The position numbers were made by a program, and so were the translations under genes. Shown piece by piece: positions 16,648 through 23,121 of a stretch of 57,647 nt of DNA. This stretch comes from a virus. A model generated the notes under the pieces. The model did no database searches, was not told where the DNA came from, and worked only from the letters and a program-made list of their open reading frames with translations. Each line of letters opens with the position of its first letter. The first letter of the stretch is position 1. Location: IMG/VR virus record IMGVR_UViG_3300048111_000040, positions 1 through 57,647 of that record. One strand, written 5' to 3'.

Positions 16648-17302
16648 AACATTCCTCACAGGTTGTGATGACAAGACTGAGTGGCAACTACCTTGGTTTA
16701 TTACTAATCTACGTCAACACACAGACACGACTTTGTTGGTTGCTAACTTTGGTATGTCTCAAGACATGTTGGACTCTCTTCAACATGTCGATGATGTACA
16801 TTACTTCGATCTGAACTCCAAGGCAGAGAACTGGTTCAAGAAACCAGCTGCAATGTTGGAAGCATCTAAGATGGGTTACGATAAAGTATGTTGGTTAGAT
16901 ACCGATTGTGAAGTTGTGTGTCCTGATATCGAAACAGTATTCAACTGGACAGAACCAAATAAATTAGGTATGGTCGAAGACAGACCGTGGACTAATAGAC
17001 GTGGTGATATGGGTATCTGGCACAATAGTGGTGTGGTTGTCTTTGAAGGTAGTCCAAACATACTTAAAGATTGGGATAGAGAGTGTACGTTTAGACCAAT
17101 ACGAGGAGATCAAGAAACACTCTATGCCATGATTGGTGGAGACGAAATAAAAAGAATGTCTATCATACGTAGTATACCAAACAAATACAATACGTTACGA
17201 TTAGACTACATAGATAACATCGCTTCTAAAAGACCGTGTGTGATTCATCATACTGGGCAGAAGGGAAAAGAAACTATAAAGAGGAAGATAAAGAATGTAT
17301 GA
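16637..17302 (+). CDS. D-x-D glycosyltransferase (nucleotide-diphospho-sugar transferase type)
   Basis: I take the TTG at 16637 as start (221 residues); AAGGTAG lies just upstream. The core V-C-W-L-D88-T-D90-C-E-V is a GT-A metal/nucleotide site, with W-H-N-S-G-V-V-V-F-E-G and R-G-D-Q-E-T-L-Y downstream as the usual second and third motifs. This resembles nucleotide-diphospho-sugar transferases that glycosylate proteins or glycans. The 3' end overlaps the nuclease gene by eight bases. Confidence 0.65.
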   Translation: MISKTFLTGCDDKTEWQLPWFITNLRQHTDTTLLVANFGMSQDMLDSLQHVDDVHYFDLNSKAENWFKKPAAMLEASKMGYDKVCWLDTDCEVVCPDIETVFNWTEPNKLGMVEDRPWTNRRGDMGIWHNSGVVVFEGSPNILKDWDRECTFRPIRGDQETLYAMIGGDEIKRMSIIRSIPNKYNTLRLDYIDNIASKRPCVIHHTGQKGKETIKRKIKNV

Positions 17303-17660
17303 ATATAAAGCAACGGTTGATCGCTGGGTGGATGGTGACACTGTGGATGTTAACATTGATCTTGGTTTTGATGTTGTCCTTACTAAACAACGTGTTCGGT
17401 TATATGGGGTCAATACTCCAGAATCTCGTACCAGAGACCTTGAAGAAAAGGCGAGAGGACTCGCAGCGAAAGCGTACGTCAACGAGATGGCGCCCGCTGG
17501 ATCGGTAATTACTCTTGTAACTAAAACATATGATGCGAAAGGTAAGTATGGTCGTATCCTTGGTGAGATCGTGGTAGACAAAGAACACGGTACTTATAAT
17601 GTAAATCAAATGTTGATCAATGAAGGTCACGCTAAAGAATACTTCGGTGGTAAACGATAA
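17295..17660 (+). CDS. staphylococcal-nuclease-like (thermonuclease) protein
   Basis: The 121-residue product has the SNase fold signature: V-D-G-D-T-V-D-V-N-I-D, R-V-R-L-Y-G-V-N-T-P-E-S-R (catalytic Arg and Glu region), Y-D-A-K-G-K-Y-G-R-I-L-G, and N-Q-M-L-I-N-E-G-H-A. These correspond to the calcium-dependent nuclease that cuts DNA and RNA. There is no signal peptide, so it would act inside the cell, perhaps on host DNA or in nucleotide scavenging. It sits at the end of the glycosyltransferase run, preceded by an AGAGGA ribosome site. Confidence 0.85.
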   Translation: MYEYKATVDRWVDGDTVDVNIDLGFDVVLTKQRVRLYGVNTPESRTRDLEEKARGLAAKAYVNEMAPAGSVITLVTKTYDAKGKYGRILGEIVVDKEHGTYNVNQMLINEGHAKEYFGGKR

Positions 17661-17776
17661 TGGAACCTTTATCTATTTGGAATGAATTATCTTACTTTGA
17701 CGGCTTGCTTTTCTCGATCTGGATTGGTATAATGTACTATGGTAAAAACTTGATTGATGATTGGTTCGGAAAATAA
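17660..17776 (+). CDS. 38-residue small membrane protein
   Basis: A short frame whose ATG overlaps the nuclease stop (TAATG) and whose stop abuts the next ATG. The product has one hydrophobic helix (L-L-F-S-I-W-I-G-I-M-Y-Y), flanked by charged ends, and should sit in the membrane once. Exact packing between two genes supports it being real. Function unknown. Confidence 0.55.
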   Translation: MEPLSIWNELSYFDGLLFSIWIGIMYYGKNLIDDWFGK

Positions 17777-18391
17777 ATGAGAGTAAATGTTTTAGGTAAT
17801 GGTGATCACAGTTTTCTCTATAAAAGAGGAACTGATGGTAAGTTACTAATTTGTAACATGCCACCATTTGAGATACCGTCTAACGAAGTACATGCATCTT
17901 GCATGGTTGACTTCAAGATGATGGCTGCATTGACCGAAGGTCAGTTTAGACTTGACATGTATGATTGGGTTCTAGGTACTCGTCCTCGTAAGTGGATGGA
18001 GATGCAACCGAACTTTTACCTAAAATACTCGCAGAACATTCGGGGATTCTGGCAAAGAGTCCCTGAGTATGCAATCAATGCAACGAACTTCAGTTGTGGT
18101 CACATGGCAGTTGACTATGCTTGTGGTAAGATGAAAGCGACTGAAGTTCACATCTATGGGTTTGATTCTATCTTTGATTTGAATCTTAGAAGTGCGACAG
18201 ATTTAATTCTTGAAAGTGATCGATCTAAGAACAACACATTCAGAATCGCAAACAATTGGAGACCTATATGGCCTGAGTTGTTTAAAGAATACTCTAATGT
18301 TAAGTTCTACTTGTATCATAGTCATGATAAAGCAAAGATAAAATTACCAGAAAACGTTGAAGTTATAGTTAAATCAAAAAAGGAAATGTGA
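17777..18391 (+). CDS. DUF115/sialyltransferase-fold-like protein
   Basis: The 204-residue product opens with V-L-G7-N-G-D-H-S12, like the G-N-G-P-S-L loop of DUF115 and GT29/GT42 sialyltransferase-type enzymes. It later has F-S-C-G-H-M-A-V-D-Y-A and V-H-I-Y-G-F-D-S, which match their 'S-G-x-x-A-L...A...I-Y-L-x-G-F-D' region. It could therefore bind a nucleotide sugar such as CMP-sialic acid. Similarity is short, so an unrelated fold is possible. It closes the glycan locus. Confidence 0.45.
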   Translation: MRVNVLGNGDHSFLYKRGTDGKLLICNMPPFEIPSNEVHASCMVDFKMMAALTEGQFRLDMYDWVLGTRPRKWMEMQPNFYLKYSQNIRGFWQRVPEYAINATNFSCGHMAVDYACGKMKATEVHIYGFDSIFDLNLRSATDLILESDRSKNNTFRIANNWRPIWPELFKEYSNVKFYLYHSHDKAKIKLPENVEVIVKSKKEM

Positions 18392-18392
18392 A

Positions 18393-18536
18393 GTGAAAGA
18401 TCTTTGGAATAAATTACAAGAAAATATAATTGAGTTTATCAGATACACCGCAGACGATTTCGTTGCAGTTTGGGACTTTCGTCCAAATGTAATTATTTTA
18501 TTATTACTCTTTGCCTTGGGATGTTTTTTTGTATAA
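18393..18536 (+). CDS. 47-residue small membrane protein
   Basis: A GTG start two bases after the previous stop opens a 47-residue frame. An amphipathic N-terminal half is followed by a hydrophobic helix (N-V-I-I-L-L-L-L-F-A-L-G-C-F-F-V) that runs to the C terminus, so the protein is probably anchored by its tail. AGGAAATG lies upstream. The stop codon overlaps the late promoter of the next gene. Function unknown. Confidence 0.5.
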   Translation: MKDLWNKLQENIIEFIRYTADDFVAVWDFRPNVIILLLLFALGCFFV

Positions 18537-18539
18537 ATA
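18532..18539 (+). promoter_or_regulatory. T4-type late promoter, TATAAATA
   Basis: Exact late box six bases before the ATG at 18546. With the usual T4 geometry (box at about -13 to -6), transcription starts at or one base before the start codon, giving a leaderless message. Confidence 0.8.
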
Positions 18540-18545
18540 ACTTAT

Positions 18546-19418
18546 ATGAAAACATTCAGCCAGCACTTATCCGAAGAACAAGAACTCCAACAGTATAGTG
18601 AGATTCTATTAGAGAAACTCATTACGTTCGGAGGTAAAGCCTACCCTAAATTTGGTAACGTTGTTATCATGGCAGGGGGTGCTGGTTCAGGTAAAGGATT
18701 CGTCCTATCTAACCTAGTTGGTCTTGAGGGTAAAGTCTTAGATGTTGACGAACTCAAGACTGCCGCCTCAAAGTCTAAACTGATTCGCAAACGAGTCAAG
18801 GCGGAGACTGGGATGGATATCGAAAAAATCGCATCCGATCTAAAGAATCCAGAGAACGTTGGTAAGTTACACGACATCATTGCCAATGTTCTTTCTCTGG
18901 ACTCTCGTCAAAAGAAAGTATTGATGCGTGGTGTTCTTGCGGCCGCCCCTGATCGTAAACCCAATCTTGTTTTTGATACAACTCTGAAAGATCTACAGAA
19001 GTTAAACAATCTAACTCGTATGTTGACTGACGTAGGTTATGACAAGAAGAACATTCACATCGTATGGGTAGTGAACGATATCGAAGTCGCTAAGGCACAG
19101 AACCTTACTCGTAGTCGTACAGTACCAGCAGAGATCCTAGTTAACACTCACCGTGGTGCATCACAGACTATGGCGGACATCGTTAACATGGGTAAGACTC
19201 TGAAGAGATATATGGATGGGGATATCGTATTCGCATTCAACAAGGTCGGTGTCGATGCTGATCTTAAAGTATCTGGAAAGGGTGGTTCGTTCTTGAAAGA
19301 TGCACAGTACTTCTACGCAAAACGATCTGGTAAACCACCAACACCAGTCGCCAAAATGGAAAAGGATATCAAAGCAAAGATATCCTCATACGTTCCTAAA
19401 AATATTACTTGGGGTTAG
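18546..19418 (+). CDS. late P-loop kinase (zeta-toxin-like) with capsid-targeting leader
   Basis: The 290-residue protein has a Walker A loop G44-G-A-G-S-G-K50-G, D-V-D-E at 66-69 as the acidic partner, and a D-T-T segment near residue 145, the plan of zeta-toxin/chloramphenicol-phosphotransferase kinases. Its first ten residues, M-K-T-F-S-Q-H-L-S-E10, align without gaps with the T4 internal-protein leader M-K-T-Y-Q-E-F-I-A-E, which routes proteins into the prohead and is cut after I/L-x-E by protease gp21. A second L-L-E site ends at residue 23. A late promoter drives it. I infer packaging in the capsid and injection with the DNA; the phosphorylation target is unknown. Confidence 0.7.
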   Translation: MKTFSQHLSEEQELQQYSEILLEKLITFGGKAYPKFGNVVIMAGGAGSGKGFVLSNLVGLEGKVLDVDELKTAASKSKLIRKRVKAETGMDIEKIASDLKNPENVGKLHDIIANVLSLDSRQKKVLMRGVLAAAPDRKPNLVFDTTLKDLQKLNNLTRMLTDVGYDKKNIHIVWVVNDIEVAKAQNLTRSRTVPAEILVNTHRGASQTMADIVNMGKTLKRYMDGDIVFAFNKVGVDADLKVSGKGGSFLKDAQYFYAKRSGKPPTPVAKMEKDIKAKISSYVPKNITWG

Positions 19419-20273
19419 TTATTTGTAGACACTAATGTGATTATTTAAAAAATTATCCAGATCACTCAATTCTTTATTTTCACTCACATGTTTTAAAACT
19501 ATTGCCTCAGACACATTGCCTTTAATAGATAATTTTTTATCGCCTTCAAATCTTCCAGTCTTATCACCGTCCCAGATGTCAACAAACTCACAGTTACTAC
19601 TGACGTAGTTATCAAATACAGGTTTAATGTTTTCTAATGAAAAAGATTTGTTATCTTTTGATGGTATGTTTAGAAAAACCACAGCATCATATTTAGAATC
19701 TTCGGGGTTTCTTAAATTCCAATCTTTTGAGCCGTGTTCATATTGACAACTAGATGATGCACTTTTAACATCAAACCTGTCATAAATTTCATGTAATGTC
19801 CCAGAATATCTTGGTTGCATTGGTCGGTCAACTTTATAAAAAGTTTCAAAATCCCAGTGTTCCATAAAAACTGGAATGAAGTGTATAATCTTATCCAAGT
19901 CAGGATAATTTTTATTTGGAATTTTAGAGGGGGGGTGTCCAAACTTTAGTGTTTCATCTGAAATATCTTGTTTTGGGCGACCGTCTTTATACCATTTTGT
20001 TTCATGGATGTCCATGTGCGTAATAAACAAAATATTTTTGTATCTACGAGACAATAAAAAATTACAATAGTCAGGACACAGATCTATCATCTCATTTACA
20101 AGATTACATTCTGCACTCTCATCCTTGAACGTTACATCATAACCAGTTCTGGCACTCTGACGGATAATTCTGCCATTCAGATAGAGGTACGTAAATTCAA
20201 GTAGATCAGGATCAATCTCTTTAATTTCATTAGATGTTATACGATTCTTGACTATTATGTGTTCTGTTGGCAT
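19419..20273 (-). CDS. protein of unknown function, AT-rich
   Basis: I do not recognise this 284-residue protein. It has no membrane segment or signal peptide. It contains a cysteine pair C-P-D-Y-C around residues 66-70, an I-L-F-I-T-H-M-D-I-H strand with two histidines and an aspartate, and a C-terminal acidic tail. The gene is more AT-rich than its neighbours. Its stop lies directly against the stop of the convergent kinase gene, with no intergenic base. It is transcribed after the 87-residue gene and so is probably a late gene. Possible accession by transfer. Confidence 0.65.
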   Translation of the reverse strand: MPTEHIIVKNRITSNEIKEIDPDLLEFTYLYLNGRIIRQSARTGYDVTFKDESAECNLVNEMIDLCPDYCNFLLSRRYKNILFITHMDIHETKWYKDGRPKQDISDETLKFGHPPSKIPNKNYPDLDKIIHFIPVFMEHWDFETFYKVDRPMQPRYSGTLHEIYDRFDVKSASSSCQYEHGSKDWNLRNPEDSKYDAVVFLNIPSKDNKSFSLENIKPVFDNYVSSNCEFVDIWDGDKTGRFEGDKKLSIKGNVSEAIVLKHVSENKELSDLDNFLNNHISVYK

Positions 20274-20276
20274 GAA

Positions 20277-20540
20277 TTAACCTTTGTAGATACCTTGAAT
20301 GTGATCTTCAAATTGTTCAATCTTCTCGGTACGATTAGGCCACAGAATGTATTCTTTCTCTGGGTTCATCTTTAGATTGTTTAACAATGGTTGAATTGCG
20401 TTATACAAATTGTCTAGTTTTGCTTGGGTTTCTTCTACGGACGATGATGCAGACGTGACTGTTGCTTGCGCCTGTTGCACAACCTCCAGTTCGTTCTCAT
20501 CTACTAGGGTAAACCCAAAATCGAATAGTTCGTTACTCAT
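20277..20540 (-). CDS. small coiled protein, probably late
   Basis: The 87-residue product begins L-F-D-F-G-F-T-L-V-D-E, continues with a Gln/Ala/Ser-rich helix (about residues 20-45) likely to coil, and ends with Y-I-L-W-P-N-R-T-E-K-I-E-Q-F. I have the impression of similar small proteins in marine T4-like phages but cannot name the family. Two late promoters lie upstream; the nearer is five bases from the ATG, so its transcript would be leaderless. Three bases separate it from the next minus-strand gene, making a two-gene late operon. Confidence 0.65.
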   Translation of the reverse strand: MSNELFDFGFTLVDENELEVVQQAQATVTSASSSVEETQAKLDNLYNAIQPLLNNLKMNPEKEYILWPNRTEKIEQFEDHIQGIYKG

Positions 20541-20545
20541 AGTGT

Positions 20546-20553
20546 TATTTATA
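20546..20553 (-). promoter_or_regulatory. T4-type late promoter (minus strand)
   Basis: TATAAATA read on the minus strand, five bases before the ATG of the 87-residue gene. Expected start site coincides with the A of that ATG. Confidence 0.8.
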
Positions 20554-20575
20554 CCTTTTATCTAAATTACCCCTT

Positions 20576-20583
20576 TATTTATA
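20576..20583 (-). promoter_or_regulatory. second T4-type late promoter (minus strand)
   Basis: Another exact TATAAATA on the minus strand, 30 bases upstream of the first. It would give the same operon a short leader, so the gene may be made from leadered and leaderless mRNAs. Confidence 0.65.
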
Positions 20584-20595
20584 TGAAAATAAGTG

Positions 20596-20624
20596 TTGAC
20601 AAAACATGTTTCATCATGTATAAT
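20596..20624 (+). promoter_or_regulatory. perfect sigma-70 promoter
   Basis: TTGACA (20596-20601), 17 bases, TATAAT (20619-20624). It drives the + strand block starting at 20656 and lies back to back with the minus-strand late promoters, separating late from early transcription. Confidence 0.9.
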
Positions 20625-20655
20625 ACTTGTATTGATAATGAGAAGAGAGAAGATT

Positions 20656-20955
20656 ATGACTAGATTTGATAAAGAGAAGTTCAGTTGGGACGGTATGTAC
20701 CTGATGTATCAAGGTGCGTTCGAAGGTTCACGTACTATGGAGCAAGTGTCTCCGAACTGTCACCCATCTTGGCACGGTATGCCAGAACGCACGTTCATTG
20801 CACGATTCAAGTACGGTTCAAAACCTTGGAAGTCGTGGGTTAACTTCCTAGTGAAGAATGCTACTGTTGAACAGTACAAAGAACTGAGTGAAAAAGATAC
20901 TCCAGTTGGTGCAATGGAAACCCTTGGTTTCAAACCACGTAAGAAGAGATCATAA
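20656..20955 (+). CDS. 99-residue early protein of unknown function
   Basis: The start is ATG 20656 after a purine-rich AGAAGAGAGAAG ribosome site; a longer in-frame start at 20593 would lie before the -35 box and cannot be on this transcript. The product is basic at its C terminus (K-P-R-K-K-R-S) and rich in Trp and aromatic residues (S-W-D-G-M-Y-L-M-Y, H-P-S-W-H-G). No family recognised. The perfect promoter suggests early expression, in the manner of T4 host-takeover genes. The stop overlaps the next ATG by one base. Confidence 0.7.
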   Translation: MTRFDKEKFSWDGMYLMYQGAFEGSRTMEQVSPNCHPSWHGMPERTFIARFKYGSKPWKSWVNFLVKNATVEQYKELSEKDTPVGAMETLGFKPRKKRS

Positions 20956-21140
20956 TGGAATACTTACAAGAGGTCACCGATTGGGGTGACCATAACATTC
21001 CCAATCACACATACATTGTTAACTCAGCTGGACAACTGGCTGGTTACATCAAACGGAACACTACTGAAGAGATCATGTTCAAGAAACCTAAGAAGCAATG
21101 GTCTAAGTCACGTAGAAAGTTTATTAAAATAAACGCTTGA
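20955..21140 (+). CDS. 61-residue basic early protein
   Basis: This short frame starts in a TAATG overlap. The N-terminal part is mixed (E-Y-L-Q-E-V-T-D-W-G-D-H), the last 20 residues are strongly basic (K-K-P-K-K-Q-W-S-K-S-R-R-K), suggesting nucleic acid or polymerase binding. Its stop falls inside the -35 box of the next promoter. No family recognised. Confidence 0.6.
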   Translation: MEYLQEVTDWGDHNIPNHTYIVNSAGQLAGYIKRNTTEEIMFKKPKKQWSKSRRKFIKINA

Positions 21141-21166
21141 CAATTGTTGCCCAATGGCATATAATA
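21138..21166 (+). promoter_or_regulatory. perfect sigma-70 promoter
   Basis: TTGACA (21138-21143), 17 bases, TATAAT (21161-21166). Start site near 21173, about 26 bases before the ATG at 21199. The ATG at 21154 lies upstream of the -10 box and is excluded as start for this transcript. Confidence 0.9.
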
Positions 21167-21198
21167 GTTACTTAATTGATGATAGAGAGAGATTTGAT

Positions 21199-21612
21199 AT
21201 GGCAAGACTTCGTTTAGTAATCGAGACCCAGTGTCGTGAAAACTATGGCGCCCATGATTGGGACGGACAGGGTGAATGTCCACAACGTTGGAAGAACAAA
21301 GGTGGTAGCACCTACGTTCTTGACTTCGATCACTCGCAAGATGATGCGAAGGATCTTGTCGAGGCCCTTCGTCCTCTGATTGAGGATAGTAACGAGTCTT
21401 ATCAAGAGTTTATTCTTGACTGGTCTATTGTAGACCGTGACGAGACTCCGTGGGAGTCGTGGGAGTCTCCATACTTCATCACTCGTAACTTCTATGGCAA
21501 CTTTGTTGCTGAGAGGGAGTTACCCCTCAGAGAGGGTAGTAAGGAGTCGTTCGTCATGATGCCGAAAGGCGATCGTTCAGAATACCACGTATCACATAAG
21601 GAGGTTGCGTAA
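21199..21612 (+). CDS. 137-residue early protein of unknown function
   Basis: I choose ATG 21199 (M-A-R-L-R-L-V-I-E) because the earlier in-frame ATG lies within the promoter. The product is rich in Trp and acidic residues (T-P-W-E-S-W-E-S-P-Y), with a Q-C-R-E-N-Y-G-A-H-D-W segment near the N terminus that resembles a short conserved element of several small phage proteins. No catalytic motif is apparent. The stop overlaps the next start by one base. Confidence 0.7.
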   Translation: MARLRLVIETQCRENYGAHDWDGQGECPQRWKNKGGSTYVLDFDHSQDDAKDLVEALRPLIEDSNESYQEFILDWSIVDRDETPWESWESPYFITRNFYGNFVAERELPLREGSKESFVMMPKGDRSEYHVSHKEVA

Positions 21613-21761
21613 TGGTAGAGTTTATAGTTGTTTTTATTGCTTGTTGGTTGGTTTTCTTTGGAGTTATGGGTTCCATAGCTGCAGTTCACGAAGCTAAAGA
21701 AAGACGTAAGAATCACGAAGCTGGTACTCACGATTACTATGGTAACAAACTAGATGATTAG
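21612..21761 (+). CDS. 49-residue small membrane protein
   Basis: ATG overlaps the upstream stop (TAATG). The N-terminal 25 residues are a membrane helix (F-I-V-V-F-I-A-C-W-L-V-F-F-G-V-M-G), followed by a charged cytoplasmic-type tail with R-R-K and D-Y-Y-G-N. Tight packing on both sides supports expression. Function unknown; small early membrane proteins in phages often affect host envelope proteins or superinfection, but nothing here proves it. Confidence 0.55.
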   Translation: MVEFIVVFIACWLVFFGVMGSIAAVHEAKERRKNHEAGTHDYYGNKLDD

Positions 21762-21888
21762 GTTAGTCGATGCTGATAGTAATGTGATTTCCGTTCATGA
21801 AGATTTGCGTGTTGCCTTGTCCGAGATGGAAAGGTTGACATCTTCGGGTGAGTATGATATAATCATGATCGATACATCGGATGTTTAA
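21754..21888 (+). CDS. 44-residue small protein
   Basis: A short frame overlapping the previous gene by eight bases, starting M-I-R-L-V-D-A-D and ending Y-D-I-I-M-I-D-T-S-D-V. The promoter for the next gene lies within it. No family recognised. It is kept because start and stop overlap neighbours in the pattern seen throughout this block. Confidence 0.4.
   Translation: MIRLVDADSNVISVHEDLRVALSEMERLTSSGEYDIIMIDTSDV
21835..21863 (+). promoter_or_regulatory. perfect sigma-70 promoter inside a small gene
   Basis: TTGACA (21835-21840), 17 bases, TATAAT (21858-21863), within the 44-residue frame. Start site would be about 10 bases before the ATG at 21881. Confidence 0.8.
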
Positions 21889-22024
21889 AAAATATAGGGA
21901 AGTTTGTTCCAAACATTGGAAAGAGATTCTGCTTTTGGCCTTCTCTTTCCATTTCGTTATGGATTGGATGATCTTTGCTTTAGGAGCATTGGTCGGTTAT
22001 CACTTGAATGGTCATTGTCACTAA
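21881..22024 (+). CDS. 47-residue small membrane protein
   Basis: The product has a short basic-amphipathic start (M-F-K-K-Y-R-E-V), then one long or two short hydrophobic helices (I-L-L-L-A-F-S-F-H-F-V-M and M-I-F-A-L-G-A-L-V-G-Y) and ends H-L-N-G-H-C-H, a possible metal-binding tail. Stop overlaps the next ATG by one base. Function unknown. Confidence 0.5.
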   Translation: MFKKYREVCSKHWKEILLLAFSFHFVMDWMIFALGALVGYHLNGHCH

Positions 22025-22182
22025 TGAAAAACAAAACACAGTATCGTAAGAACCCTGTTAAAAGAAATATGGATAAGTACCACAAACCTGATACTCACAC
22101 GGACAAGAAGAAAGAGTCCAAGAAGACTGGAGAATATCTAGATGATTCACGGCAGTATGAGACACTACCCGAACGGGCGTAA
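22024..22182 (+). CDS. 52-residue charged small protein
   Basis: I use ATG 22024 in a TAATG overlap; longer in-frame readings start inside the membrane-protein gene. The product is very hydrophilic and basic (M-K-N-K-T-Q-Y-R-K-N, T-D-K-K-K-E-S-K-K-T) and probably unstructured. No family recognised. Its 3' end overlaps the next gene by 41 bases. Confidence 0.5.
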   Translation: MKNKTQYRKNPVKRNMDKYHKPDTHTDKKKESKKTGEYLDDSRQYETLPERA

Positions 22183-22435
22183 GAAGTCGTATAACGCATG
22201 GGGCAAGTCTAAGACCCATAAGTCTGAGTTCAAACCGTACACACCTGAGGCATCATTCAGGCGAGACACACAGGACTATCCGAGCGCCTCTGATACTGTA
22301 CAAAGTAAATCTAATGAAACACTTTCTAGAGAAGAACGTATCGATATATCTTCTGGTTATACTATCGCCCCTGCTTATAACAAAGGTGCGTATCAAGTAA
22401 TCAGTAGAAAAAATGTTGAAGATATTGGCAGATAA
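22142..22435 (+). CDS. 97-residue basic protein of unknown function
   Basis: The start at 22142 has a GGAG site nine bases upstream; ATG 22157 is an alternative. The N-terminal half is basic with R-K-K-S-Y-N-A-W-G-K-S, the C-terminal half contains T-L-S-R-E-E-R-I-D and ends in A-Y-Q-V-I-S-R-K-N-V-E-D-I-G. Likely nucleic-acid or polymerase binding by charge, but no family is recognised. Confidence 0.55.
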   Translation: MIHGSMRHYPNGRKKSYNAWGKSKTHKSEFKPYTPEASFRRDTQDYPSASDTVQSKSNETLSREERIDISSGYTIAPAYNKGAYQVISRKNVEDIGR

Positions 22436-22438
22436 CGC

Positions 22439-22467
22439 TTGACAAATGTTGACAGATGTTCTATAAT
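22439..22467 (+). promoter_or_regulatory. perfect sigma-70 promoter
   Basis: TTGACA (22439-22444), 17 bases, TATAAT (22462-22467). Start near 22474, about 19 bases before the ATG at 22493. The -35 surroundings (CGCTTGACAA) repeat those at 21138. Confidence 0.9.
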
Positions 22468-22492
22468 GACATTCTGTTAATGAGGATAGTAC

Positions 22493-22906
22493 ATGTATTT
22501 TATTGAAGGTCGTCACGCAAAGAAAAAAATCGTTGATCAGTATGTGAATAATCTGATGGTCGCTTTGAAGATCCATCGATTTACTGCTCGACTAGTCAAT
22601 GTCAAGTTCAAGTCTGTACTTGATGATGAGGCTGACGGACTTTGTATTGGTGATGACACTGAAGTGTTTGTAAGTATCGGAACCAAAGATAAAAGTTTTA
22701 TGAGACAGATGCAGGCACTTGCACATGAGATGGTTCATGCTCGACAGTTCCTACGTGGAGAGTTGACGTGTGAAGGTGGTTTCGCATGGAAAGGTAACAA
22801 CGCATCTGAGTTTAAATATAAAGATCAACCGTGGGAGATAGAGGCGTATAAACTAGAACGTGATCTATTTCTTGATTGTTTCCCATTTGATGAATTGGAG
22901 ATTTAG
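22493..22906 (+). CDS. SprT-like zinc metalloprotease
   Basis: The 137-residue product carries the zincin site A-H78-E-M-V-H82, with a preceding hydrophobic strand (T-E-V-F-V-S-I-G) and a downstream E-I-E-A-Y-K-L-E in the position of the third metal ligand. This fits small SprT/WSS1-like proteins; cellular members cut proteins cross-linked to DNA. As an early gene under a perfect promoter it could process host DNA-bound proteins or simply serve DNA repair. It is part of a run leading to gp33 and gp32. Confidence 0.7.
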   Translation: MYFIEGRHAKKKIVDQYVNNLMVALKIHRFTARLVNVKFKSVLDDEADGLCIGDDTEVFVSIGTKDKSFMRQMQALAHEMVHARQFLRGELTCEGGFAWKGNNASEFKYKDQPWEIEAYKLERDLFLDCFPFDELEI

Positions 22907-22907
22907 A

Positions 22908-23120
22908 ATGGCAATAAATAAAGTTCAACGTTATGCAATGATCAAAGCAGCTGCGGAGAAAATCCAAAGCGCAAAGTTGCATGAGAAGAAAGTTGATAGA
23001 TTAGTGGCATCTGTCGAGAAGTTCGATGACATGTCCGAAATACACTGGAGTGATGCAGAAGACTATGCGAAGGCACACTTTGGTGACGTACTTGAAAATA
23101 CTCGCATAGGGGAAATTTAA
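22908..23120 (+). CDS. 70-residue protein of unknown function
   Basis: ATG 22908 is one base past the previous stop; an upstream in-frame start lies in the protease gene. The product is mostly helical by composition (K-A-A-A-E-K-I-Q-S-A-K-L-H-E-K-K) with an acidic C-terminal half. No family recognised. Co-transcribed with its neighbours. Confidence 0.65.
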   Translation: MAINKVQRYAMIKAAAEKIQSAKLHEKKVDRLVASVEKFDDMSEIHWSDAEDYAKAHFGDVLENTRIGEI

Positions 23121-23121
23121 A

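Noticed and set aside
20593-20655. Upstream start for the 99-residue gene
   Set aside because: It begins before the -35 box of the perfect promoter, so the transcript cannot include it; ATG 20656 has a good ribosome site.
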